A stretch of 7,282 bases of DNA from an uncultured candidate division Zixibacteria bacterium (lineage in GTDB: Bacteria > Zixibacteria > MSB-5A5 > GN15 > FEB-12), in contig CAJVYT010000214.1 in the NCBI GenBank assembly GCA_913009765.1, forward strand, positions 1-7,282. The letters run 5' to 3'. The notes beneath the pieces are model-generated. The model was not told where the DNA came from. It did no database searches and was given only the letters and a program-made list of their open reading frames with translations. The translations under genes were made by a program, and so were the position numbers. Positions 1 through 6,280 of the stretch are shown here, in pieces. Position 1 is the stretch's first letter; every line of letters begins with the position of its first letter.

Positions 1-30
1 CTCTTTCCCTACACGACGCTCTTCCGATCT
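1..30 (+). other. Illumina TruSeq universal adapter remnant (artefact)
   Basis: These 30 bases match the 3' end of the TruSeq universal (read 1 side) adapter and finish with the diagnostic CTCTTCCGATCT. Natural sequence begins at about 31. Translated in the frame of the following gene, the adapter gives SFPTRRSSDL, a peptide typical of adapter read into proteins. It is not biological, and nothing in it should be annotated as coding or regulatory. Confidence 0.97.
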
Positions 31-31
31 G

Positions 32-1075
32 CAAGACTGGTCGGGAGTGATTCAGGACACTGCCTCAACTGCAACGCTGGCGGCATTATTATCGGCGAGA
101 GAGAAGAAATCCGATTACCTTATTAATAAGCATGGATTCACAGATCAAAAGTATAAGATATACTGTTCATCAGAAACTCATTCATCAATAGATAAAGCAG
201 TGAAAATTGCAGGGTTCGGTATTGAAAATTTGGTAAAGATAGCTGTCGACAACTCATTTGCCATGAGACAAGAGGAGCTTGAAAAAGCTATTTCTCAAGA
301 TATAGCAGACGGATTTGTTCCACTGTGTGTGATAGCTACTCTTGGGACAACCTCGACTACAGCAATTGATCCTCTTGATGCAATTGGCAAAATTTGTATC
401 AAATATAATTTGTGGCTTCATGTTGATGCCGCTTTTGCAGGTTCGGCTCTTGTGTTAGATGAAATGAAATGGATGATTAAAGGGATTGAACGTGTTGACA
501 GTTTTGTGTTTAATCCTCATAAGTGGATGTTGACAAATTTTGACTGTTCGGCGTATTTTGTCAAAGATGAGATGGCGTTAGTTAAGACATTTGAAATTAT
601 GCCTGAATATCTTAAGACAAATGACAAAGAAACGGTTAAAAATTATCGTGATTGGGGAATTCCACTTGGTCGGCGTTTTCGTGCCTTAAAACTCTGGTTT
701 GTCATTCGTTCGTATGGTGTTGAGGGGATACAGTCAATAATTCGTTATCATATTGAATTGGCTGTTGATTTAGAGAAGAAAATAAAAGAGCATCCTCAGT
801 TTGAGCTGCTTGCCCCGCGTTCGTTGAATTTACTTTGTTTTAGGTTTGTTCCGAACAAAGAATTAAATACTGAAGATATCAATCAGCTTAATCAAAACAT
901 TCTCGAATCATTAAACTCAGGTGGCAAACTGTATCTGACTCACACTAAATTAAATGGGAAATATGTGTTAAGAATGCAGATTGGGCAGACTAATGTACAT
1001 AAAAGGCATGTAGATTCTGCATGGGAACTTATACAGCAGACAGCAATTAAAATAAACGAAAAAAAAAGCAGTTAA
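32..1075 (+). CDS. Aromatic-L-amino-acid decarboxylase family protein (PLP-dependent, group II), 5'-truncated
   Basis: This is a pyridoxal-phosphate enzyme of the DDC/TDC/TyDC family, which turns aromatic amino acids into amines and CO2 in the cytoplasm. The reading frame is open from the adapter junction, where the codons give QDWSGVIQDTASTATLAALL, a conserved internal family segment. The GTG at 47 is therefore an internal Val codon, not a start. About 130-140 N-terminal residues are missing from a family of about 470-490. Numbering from that Val as residue 1, the visible active-site residues are His45 (HSSID, stacks on PLP), Thr102, Asp127 in HVDAAFAGSA (pyridine nitrogen), and Lys159 in FNPHKW (Schiff base, nt 521-523). 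They are followed by DWGIPLGRRFRALKLWF. The mobile-loop Tyr188 (PEYLK) is kept, which favours decarboxylase over aldehyde synthase. The substrate (Trp, Tyr, Phe or DOPA) is unresolved. The stop codon lies inside the terminator hairpin. Confidence 0.93.
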   Translation, partial: QDWSGVIQDTASTATLAALLSAREKKSDYLINKHGFTDQKYKIYCSSETHSSIDKAVKIAGFGIENLVKIAVDNSFAMRQEELEKAISQDIADGFVPLCVIATLGTTSTTAIDPLDAIGKICIKYNLWLHVDAAFAGSALVLDEMKWMIKGIERVDSFVFNPHKWMLTNFDCSAYFVKDEMALVKTFEIMPEYLKTNDKETVKNYRDWGIPLGRRFRALKLWFVIRSYGVEGIQSIIRYHIELAVDLEKKIKEHPQFELLAPRSLNLLCFRFVPNKELNTEDINQLNQNILESLNSGGKLYLTHTKLNGKYVLRMQIGQTNVHKRHVDSAWELIQQTAIKINEKKSS

Positions 1076-1091
1076 AATAACTGCTTTTTTT
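1061..1091. terminator. Bidirectional intrinsic terminator between convergent genes
   Basis: The perfect inverted repeat has arms at 1061-1074 and 1078-1091 around an AAA loop. The GC-containing core is GCAGTTA/TAACTGC, flanked by seven A on the left and seven T on the right. Each strand therefore shows a hairpin followed by a U tract. It can end the decarboxylase transcript (its TAA is at 1073-1075, within the left arm) and the convergent rubrerythrin-like transcript, whose stop is at 1114-1116. Confidence 0.88.
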
Positions 1092-1113
1092 AAACTTTAT
1101 AAAGTTAGTACTT

Positions 1114-1605
1114 CTAACCTTCTAAATCATGCCACTCACCATCTTCAAGCCAATGATTAGGACGGTCTATGAAATTTATAACATTTTCTATTGTTACCCA
1201 ATGACGGTGTTCTTCATCGGCAATTTTATGTAAAGTCGCCGCATTTTTTTCATTGTCAAGTTTTTCTGCTTCAGTACGATAAAATGCTTCTGCTTTTTTC
1301 TCTACATCGCGAGCTTGTTCCCATACCTTTTTGGCATCTGTTGGAAAAGTGAAATCTTTGTTCTCTTCTTTTAAGGTAACAAAAATATTTTTAACCGATG
1401 TTAAGATTGTTGATGCTTCCGATTCTACATATTCGACATCATTACCGTCAAGCATAGATTTGAAAAGAATATAATGTTTCTGTTCATCGTTTGCGATTTC
1501 TAACAATATTTTTTTTAATTCAGGAGAACCGATTTTTGCAGCTGCTTCTTCATAATAAGCCTTGCCGTCGAGTTCCATTTGCATTGCGTATTCAAAAACG
1601 TTCAT
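1114..1605 (-). CDS. Rubrerythrin/ferritin-like diiron protein without rubredoxin domain
   Basis: This 163-residue four-helix-bundle protein belongs to the rubrerythrin branch of the ferritin-like superfamily. Candidate di-iron ligands fall in the expected order: Glu11 (helix 1), Glu41-x-x-His44 in DEQKH (helix 2), Glu102 in DVEKKAEAFY (helix 3), and Glu132-x-x-His135 in DEEHRHW (helix 4). The C-terminus contains NHWLEDGEWHDLEG, typical of short anaerobe rubrerythrin-like proteins. It has no cysteines at all, so the rubredoxin FeS4 domain of classical rubrerythrin is absent and any peroxidase activity would need a separate electron donor. The ATG (1603-1605) follows a GAGGT ribosome binding site by 7 bases. 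It is monocistronic as far as can be seen, convergent with the decarboxylase and divergent from the envelope operon. The likely role is peroxide or oxygen defence, or iron handling, in an anaerobe; this is inferred from the family. Confidence 0.9.
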   Translation of the reverse strand: MNVFEYAMQMELDGKAYYEEAAAKIGSPELKKILLEIANDEQKHYILFKSMLDGNDVEYVESEASTILTSVKNIFVTLKEENKDFTFPTDAKKVWEQARDVEKKAEAFYRTEAEKLDNEKNAATLHKIADEEHRHWVTIENVINFIDRPNHWLEDGEWHDLEG

Positions 1606-1612
1606 AATAAAA

Positions 1613-1617
1613 ACCTC
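1613..1617 (-). promoter_or_regulatory. Ribosome binding site of the rubrerythrin-like gene
   Basis: On the minus strand GAGGT sits 7 bases before the ATG at 1605. This is a standard Shine-Dalgarno match and spacing, and it supports the chosen start. Confidence 0.75.
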
Positions 1618-1644
1618 GTATGTTGGTGTTCAATTTTTTTGCGT

Positions 1645-1672
1645 AACATATTCTTTTACGTATATTTGTCAA
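1645..1672 (-). promoter_or_regulatory. Sigma70-type promoter for the rubrerythrin-like gene
   Basis: On the minus strand a perfect -35 box TTGACA (plus-strand 1667-1672) lies 16 bases before TATGTT (1645-1650), a 4-of-6 match to the -10 box. Initiation would fall near 1638, giving a leader of about 33 bases that contains the GAGGT site. The small inverted repeat CGTAA/TTACG (1642-1646 and 1656-1660) overlaps the -10 box and spacer and could be an operator half-site pair, although five-base arms may be chance. If the host uses a Bacteroidota-type sigma factor, this consensus would not apply. Confidence 0.6.
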
Positions 1673-1679
1673 CAATTCA

Positions 1680-1708
1680 TTGAAAATATCTACATATTTT
1701 TCTAAACT
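1680..1708 (+). promoter_or_regulatory. Candidate promoter for the envelope gene cluster
   Basis: TTGAAA at 1680-1685 is followed after 17 bases by TAAACT at 1703-1708, each close to the sigma70 consensus (5/6 and 4/6). It would start a transcript near 1715, about 45 bases before the peptidase ATG. A second weak pair (TTGATA 1725-1730 and TATCTT 1747-1752, 16-base spacer) would start at about the ATG itself. In such A+T-rich DNA both could be chance matches. Confidence 0.35.
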
Positions 1709-1758
1709 AAAGCAGATGAACCGCTTGATAATCATATTGAAATGACTATCTTCTACCT

Positions 1759-2736
1759 ATGCGAACCAAAATGCTGCTTCAAAGTATGTTTTTTTTGCTC
1801 TTATGTTTTCATATAGGCACTGCTTATGCCAAAAAAATTGATATTAAGCCTATTGAAAAGAGCCATTTCATCTATTATTATGATAATACTCAATATATTC
1901 CTTTTTCAGATTCTGTTCTTATGGAATCTTGCCAAAAAATGATACAACTCCTAAAAGATTCAATTGCATATAAACCGTCAGTCTATCTCTTAAATAATTT
2001 GGATGATTTCAACTCTTTGGTTGGTGGAAAATTTCCCGACTGGGGAATCGGTGTTGCTTTACCGTTAAAAAAAATGATAGTCATAAAATCACCTGATAGT
2101 TTTAATCTAAATAAATCGTTACAACAGCTTTTGGCACATGAATTTGCTCATCTTGCTGTTGCTCATAAGTCTTTTTTAAACGAACCACCTCGATGGCTTA
2201 ATGAGGGCATTGCTATGTATGTTTCGATGGAGTGGAGTTGGTCGGACAATGTCGCTATGGGTAAAGCAGGTATCTTTGGGCAATTTATTAAGTTGCAGGA
2301 TATTGAGCTGGTTAATCGTTTTTACGAGAGCAAAGCACAAATTGCCTATGCCGAGTCGTATTTAGCTGTTAAATTTATGTTAAAACATTACGGCACAAGT
2401 TCGGTAAGAATCTTTTTAGAGCAGATAAGTCGAAATAAATCTGTCGATGATGCGATGTATTTTGCAACCGGTTCTTCAATGGAAGAGTTTCAAAATGATT
2501 TTAATATTTCTTTACATAAACAATTCAATTATGCGAGCTTATTTATGGACACAATGTTTTTTTGGATTGCATTGGCAATTATTGTCGTATATGCTTTCTT
2601 TTTGCAATATAAAAAAAGACGAGCGTATTATAAAAAATGGGAAGAAGAAGAAAAACTGCAGTCAACCGATTTTGATTATGGTAATTCTGACAATCCCGAA
2701 CAGATTGAAGATGACGACGAGGCATGGCGACAGTAA
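1759..2736 (+). CDS. Membrane-anchored gluzincin-type zinc metallopeptidase (peptidase MA-like)
   Basis: This 325-residue predicted zinc peptidase is likely exported and held in the inner membrane. Residues 1-24 form a signal peptide ending at a plausible AYA cleavage site. The catalytic motif is HEFAH (His127, Glu128, His131), with a downstream glutamate ligand at Glu149 in RWLNEGIAMY, the arrangement of MA-clan gluzincins. A later YAESYLAVKFMLKHYG block (from residue 197) is usual in the peptidase MA-like family. A hydrophobic segment at about 263-283 is followed by a basic KKRR stretch and an acidic tail (EDDDE), so the protease domain should face the periplasm and the tail the cytoplasm. 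No Shine-Dalgarno precedes the ATG at 1759, but this start gives an intact signal peptide. It overlaps the acyltransferase gene by 13 bases. The substrate is unknown. Confidence 0.85.
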   Translation: MRTKMLLQSMFFLLLCFHIGTAYAKKIDIKPIEKSHFIYYYDNTQYIPFSDSVLMESCQKMIQLLKDSIAYKPSVYLLNNLDDFNSLVGGKFPDWGIGVALPLKKMIVIKSPDSFNLNKSLQQLLAHEFAHLAVAHKSFLNEPPRWLNEGIAMYVSMEWSWSDNVAMGKAGIFGQFIKLQDIELVNRFYESKAQIAYAESYLAVKFMLKHYGTSSVRIFLEQISRNKSVDDAMYFATGSSMEEFQNDFNISLHKQFNYASLFMDTMFFWIALAIIVVYAFFLQYKKRRAYYKKWEEEEKLQSTDFDYGNSDNPEQIEDDDEAWRQ

Positions 2737-3629
2737 AACACAGGCTTGAATACTGGGCAGCTGTATTTGGTTTTAGTATTGCAAATTTGCTGTCTGCTAA
2801 ATCAGCGAATTCATTTGGCAAGTTTCTTGGGAAATTTTTTAGTAGAATTCTGCCTAAAAGAAAAATTATTGCAATTGATAATTTGCGGCATGCATTTAAA
2901 GATTCCAAAACTGATGAAGAATATGAAAAAATAGCTATTGAGTCGTTTGAAAATATTGGTCAAACTTTTATTGAGCTTGCCCGATTTAAGAAAATATCTC
3001 ACAGTAATCTTCAGTCAATGGTCTCTTGCAGCGATTTATCTGCTTTTCAAAAAGCTCATGATGAACAAAATGGTGCGATTATAGTTACTTCACATTTTGG
3101 TAATTGGGAAATGGCTGCAGCATGGGTTGTTGCAATGGGATATGATATAGATTGTGTTGTCAAAGTACAAAGTAATCATCTTGTAGATAATCTTATAACA
3201 CAACTTCGAAAAAGACTGCAAATCGGCATTATTCCGGTGAAAACATCAACACTCAGAGATATTTTAAAATCATTAAAAAATAACAAATTTGTTGCTATCG
3301 TAGCTGACCAGCATGACCCTTCAGGAAACTTAATACTCAATTTTTTTGGCAGAGAAGCATCGGTTGCCAAAGGTCCTGCGGCTTTTGCCAAAAAGCAGAA
3401 CTGTCCGATAATTCCTGCTGTGATGCGGAGGGTCGAATTTGATACATTTGAGATTATTACTGCTCCGGGTATCTACCCATCTGATTCTGTTGATGAAAAT
3501 GAAGATATGATAAGAATGACTAAAAAATATCTTCTGTTTTTTGAGGATGTGATTCGCAAATACCCCGGTCAGTGGATGTGGACTCACAGACGATGGAAAA
3601 TAAATGTAGATAATGAGCAACTTTTTTAA
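2724..3629 (+). CDS. LpxL/HtrB-like lysophospholipid (lipid A-type) acyltransferase
   Basis: This 301-residue member of the bacterial lipid A biosynthesis acyltransferase family transfers an acyl chain to a lipid A precursor or similar lipid at the inner membrane. The catalytic HX4E motif is present in TSHFGNWE (His124, Glu129). Further family blocks are VADQHDP (about 193-199), GREASVAKGPAAFAKK (about 209-224) and the C-terminal PGQWMWTHRRWK (about 281-292). Residues about 10-24 form a short hydrophobic N-terminal anchor. The length of about 300 is complete for the family. The start overlaps the peptidase stop, with GAGG only one base before the ATG, too close for normal spacing, so translation is probably coupled to the upstream gene. 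The acylated substrate (Kdo2-lipid IVA or another lipid) cannot be told from sequence alone. Confidence 0.9.
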   Translation: MATVKHRLEYWAAVFGFSIANLLSAKSANSFGKFLGKFFSRILPKRKIIAIDNLRHAFKDSKTDEEYEKIAIESFENIGQTFIELARFKKISHSNLQSMVSCSDLSAFQKAHDEQNGAIIVTSHFGNWEMAAAWVVAMGYDIDCVVKVQSNHLVDNLITQLRKRLQIGIIPVKTSTLRDILKSLKNNKFVAIVADQHDPSGNLILNFFGREASVAKGPAAFAKKQNCPIIPAVMRRVEFDTFEIITAPGIYPSDSVDENEDMIRMTKKYLLFFEDVIRKYPGQWMWTHRRWKINVDNEQLF

Positions 3630-3676
3630 AAAATATGAGTATTATTAATGTTGTCAGATTTTTTAGGTTTGTAGAT

Positions 3677-3694
3677 AGGAAGGTTTGAATTTTG
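3677..3694 (+). promoter_or_regulatory. Strong ribosome binding site that fixes a TTG start
   Basis: AGGAAGG (3677-3683) lies 8 bases before TTG (3692-3694). The following codons give MKKSYYVVILFAVILLL, a normal N-terminal anchor, and no in-frame ATG fits better. This site decides the start of the adaptor gene. Confidence 0.85.
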
Positions 3695-4954
3695 AAAAAA
3701 TCGTATTATGTCGTTATTTTGTTTGCTGTCATACTTCTGTTGTATGTTGGCGTGAATGCTATTTTTACCACTTCGTATGAAATTCCAATTACAAAAGTAA
3801 CCAAGGGCGAATTTGTTGTTGCTTTAAATGAAAACGGTTCTATTGATGCCAAACGGTCAATGACAATATCTAGTCCTCGAGTTCGCGGACTTCAAATTAC
3901 GTGGTTGGCTCCTGAAGGGATAATTGTTGATGAAGGTGATCCTGTTATTAAATTTGATGCTTCGCAGCAAATGACTGACTTAACAGATAATCAGTCAAAT
4001 CTCAAAATAAATAAAAATACACTTGAGCGGGCGAAAAAAGAATATACTATTCAGGAAAAACAGCTCAAGCTTGATTTGGAAAAAGCAAAAAGAAACTACG
4101 ACGAAAAAAAATATGAAGCACCCCGTATTGGTGAAGAGGCAATGATGGAATACGAACTTGCCGAACTTAACTTTGCGGCAAGATTAGAACAACTTAAAGC
4201 TGATGTTGATAAAGCAAAAGTAGAAGCTGACCGTTCTTCAGAAAAAGTCAAAAAAGCACAACGGGAACTTGAACAAATGACGATTAAAGCTCCAATCCCG
4301 GGGCTGGTTGTCTATCTTGAAATTTGGAAAGGCGGTACTATGGATAAAGTGCAAGAGGGTGATTCTCCATGGCCGGGACAGGGGCTGATCAATATTCCTG
4401 ATCTTTCTGAAATGATTGTAAAAACTACTGTCTCAGAAGTTGATGCCAGTAAAGTTGATACAACACAGGAAGTTATTATAACTCTTGATGCTTTTCCTGA
4501 TAAAGTATATCATGGTGTGATAACTAAAAAAAGTACTTTAGCAAGACGCAAAGAATCAGGTTCTAAAATAAATGTATTTGATATTGATGTTGCTATTACC
4601 GACAACGATGGTGAACTAAAACCGGGGATGTCTGCCTCGGCAAAAATTATTATTAATAGAAGACAAGATGTTATCTCGGTTCCTCTTGAAGCTGTTTTTG
4701 AAAAAGGTGGAGAAACTGTTGTTTATTTAAAAAATAAAAAGAAAAAAACTGTTAAAGTTGGTCAGAAAAACTCTATGTCGATTGAAATCTTAGAAGGTTT
4801 AAAAGGCAATGAAGAAATATGTCTGTTAGACCCAACTCTTGACGAGCAGGGTCTTCCGGGAGATAAAGCTTCCGAACCTGAAATAAATAAAGATAAACGC
4901 AGTAAGAACAAAAAGCCTAACCGACCCCAAGGCAGCCGTAGGAAAAAAGGCTGA
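3692..4954 (+). CDS. HlyD/MacA-type periplasmic adaptor (membrane fusion protein)
   Basis: This 420-residue adaptor should bridge the inner-membrane permease and the TolC-like channel across the periplasm. Residues about 5-25 are a transmembrane anchor. The biotinyl/lipoyl half-motifs are at about 55-90 (SPRVRGLQI...GDPVIKFDAS) and 195-210 (MTIKAPIPGLVVYL). Between them, about 95-198, is a long Lys/Glu-rich helical hairpin expected to form the coiled coil that meets TolC. The beta-barrel and membrane-proximal regions follow, with IPDLSEM near 235, LKPGMSASAKI near 309 and VISVPLEAVF near 327. Translation begins at TTG with a strong ribosome binding site. The last 25 or so residues are an unusual basic low-complexity tail. 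The gene ends two bases before the permease ATG, so the two are very probably co-translated. It could instead be called an RND-type adaptor, but the neighbouring MacB-like permease favours the ABC class. Confidence 0.9.
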   Translation: MKKSYYVVILFAVILLLYVGVNAIFTTSYEIPITKVTKGEFVVALNENGSIDAKRSMTISSPRVRGLQITWLAPEGIIVDEGDPVIKFDASQQMTDLTDNQSNLKINKNTLERAKKEYTIQEKQLKLDLEKAKRNYDEKKYEAPRIGEEAMMEYELAELNFAARLEQLKADVDKAKVEADRSSEKVKKAQRELEQMTIKAPIPGLVVYLEIWKGGTMDKVQEGDSPWPGQGLINIPDLSEMIVKTTVSEVDASKVDTTQEVIITLDAFPDKVYHGVITKKSTLARRKESGSKINVFDIDVAITDNDGELKPGMSASAKIIINRRQDVISVPLEAVFEKGGETVVYLKNKKKKTVKVGQKNSMSIEILEGLKGNEEICLLDPTLDEQGLPGDKASEPEINKDKRSKNKKPNRPQGSRRKKG

Positions 4955-4956
4955 TA

Positions 4957-6258
4957 ATGTTCGATAAACAAACATTTGCTATTTCTATCGATGCCTTATT
5001 GTCCCATAAACTTCGAACTCTTCTTACTATGCTTGGTGTGATTTTTGGAGTTGGGGCAGTGATTGCTATGCTTTCAATTGGGGAAGGTGCAAAACAGGAA
5101 GCTCTTGAACAGATTTCAATTTTAGGTATTAACAATATTATTGTACAGGCGAAAGTTCCCGATGCAAGTCTGAGCTCAGATATCGGACTCGCAAAATCAG
5201 ACGGGTTATCAATTGCTGACGGTGAAAATATTTTACAATTTAGGAGTCTGTTTAAAAATATTGTACCGCAAAGATTTGAAGCAGTCTCTTCGGTGTATTA
5301 TGGCTCTGAAGAAGTGAATGCTCGGGTTGTCGCAACAACACCGGATTATGTTTTCTCATCTTCTGTTGAAGTTGAAAAAGGTCGTTTTCTGAAAAATATC
5401 GATTTAGACAGCTATGCCCAAGTTTGTGTGTTAGGTGCCAAAGCAAAAAGAGCTTTATTTGCGTTTTCTAATCCGATTGGAAAAGAGATTAAAATTGGTG
5501 ATGTAAGCTTTACAGTTATAGGTGTTATGGCGGATAAATATATTGGACGAGGTAAAGTAGAGGGATTTGAATTAAAAAATTTAAATGAAGATATTTATAT
5601 TCCATATACAACTGCGGCTAAAAAATTAGAACGATCAACAATAAATAATACAAGCAGTGGCGGGAGACACTTTTTTTCTTCAAAAGTTGATGAATCAAAA
5701 TATAATGTTTCCGAAGTTGATCAACTGACTATTACTGTTACAGACTTAAAATACGTTCCGTCGGCTACAAAGTTAATAGAATCAATTTTAAGCAGACGGC
5801 ATCACAATGTAGACGATTACGATATTGTTGTACCGGAATCTCTGTTAAGACAATCGCAGAAAACACAACAGATTTTCAATATTGTCATGGGAGCTATTGC
5901 CGGTATTTCATTATTGGTTGGCGGTATTGGTATTATGAATATTATGCTTGCGACAGTTTTGGAACGAACCAAAGAAATTGGAATCAGACGGGCTGTGGGA
6001 GCAACCCGGGTACATATAATGAGGCAATTTTTAATTGAGGCAGTCACTATTTGCCTGACCGGCTGTGTTGTTGGTATTGTTATTGGTCTTACGCTTGCCA
6101 AAGTCATTTCTTATTATGCTGACTGGCCTACAATTGTTTCTATTTATTCTATTTTACTGTCTGTTGGTGTTTCGACCGGTGTTGGTGTCGGATTCGGATT
6201 ATACCCTGCCAACAAAGCCGCTAAATTAAATGTGATTGATTCACTGCGATATGAATAA
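4957..6258 (+). CDS. MacB/FtsX-type ABC transporter permease (no ATPase domain)
   Basis: This 433-residue inner-membrane permease has the type VII ABC (MacB/LolC/FtsX) architecture. The first transmembrane helix is at about 20-42 (TLLTMLGVIFGVGAVIAMLS). A large periplasmic domain spans about 45-305, followed by three helices near 308-332, 363-386 and 394-416. The cytoplasmic loop ERTKEIGIRRAVGATR (about 336-351) and the C-terminal YPANKAAKLNVIDSLRYE (about 416-433) are family signatures. True MacB carries an N-terminal nucleotide-binding domain, but this protein begins directly at the first helix, and no Walker motif is visible in any gene of the window. AAGG at 4947-4950 gives a ribosome binding site six bases before the ATG. 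With the flanking adaptor and TolC-like genes it should form a tripartite export pump. Its ATPase must be encoded elsewhere, most simply downstream of the truncated right end. Confidence 0.92.
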   Translation: MFDKQTFAISIDALLSHKLRTLLTMLGVIFGVGAVIAMLSIGEGAKQEALEQISILGINNIIVQAKVPDASLSSDIGLAKSDGLSIADGENILQFRSLFKNIVPQRFEAVSSVYYGSEEVNARVVATTPDYVFSSSVEVEKGRFLKNIDLDSYAQVCVLGAKAKRALFAFSNPIGKEIKIGDVSFTVIGVMADKYIGRGKVEGFELKNLNEDIYIPYTTAAKKLERSTINNTSSGGRHFFSSKVDESKYNVSEVDQLTITVTDLKYVPSATKLIESILSRRHHNVDDYDIVVPESLLRQSQKTQQIFNIVMGAIAGISLLVGGIGIMNIMLATVLERTKEIGIRRAVGATRVHIMRQFLIEAVTICLTGCVVGIVIGLTLAKVISYYADWPTIVSIYSILLSVGVSTGVGVGFGLYPANKAAKLNVIDSLRYE

Positions 6259-6266
6259 GGTAAAAC

Positions 6267-6280
6267 GAGGTGTATGTATG
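6267..6280 (+). promoter_or_regulatory. Ribosome binding site deciding the start of the TolC-like gene
   Basis: GAGGTG at 6267-6272 precedes the ATG at 6278-6280 with normal spacing. This selects 6278 over the in-frame ATGs at 6236 and 6251, which lie inside the permease gene and would add a polar extension in front of the signal peptide. Confidence 0.75.

Noticed and set aside
47..49. GTG as the start codon of the decarboxylase
   Set aside because: The frame is open upstream to the adapter and encodes conserved family residues (WSG) just before it. No ribosome binding site is present, and about 130-140 residues of the fold would be missing.
2579..2908. Open frames opposite or inside the peptidase and acyltransferase genes (such as 2579-2908 minus and 2447-2749 plus)
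   Set aside because: They have no recognisable domain or ribosome binding site and overlap genes with clear family motifs. They are frame shadows.
3623..3634. TTTTTTAAAAAA-like palindrome after the acyltransferase stop, as a terminator
   Set aside because: It has no G or C pairs and no loop, so it would not form a stable terminator. The genes around it look like one operon.
3635..3688. A 17-codon ORF between the acyltransferase and adaptor genes, ending over the adaptor's ribosome binding site
   Set aside because: It could be a leader peptide, but it has no ribosome binding site of its own and no attenuator-like hairpins. An ORF this short is expected by chance in A+T-rich DNA.
6236..6277. 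Earlier in-frame ATGs (6236, 6251) for the TolC-like gene
   Set aside because: They lie inside the permease gene, lack a good ribosome binding site, and would place a polar segment before a clear signal peptide. GAGGTG supports 6278.
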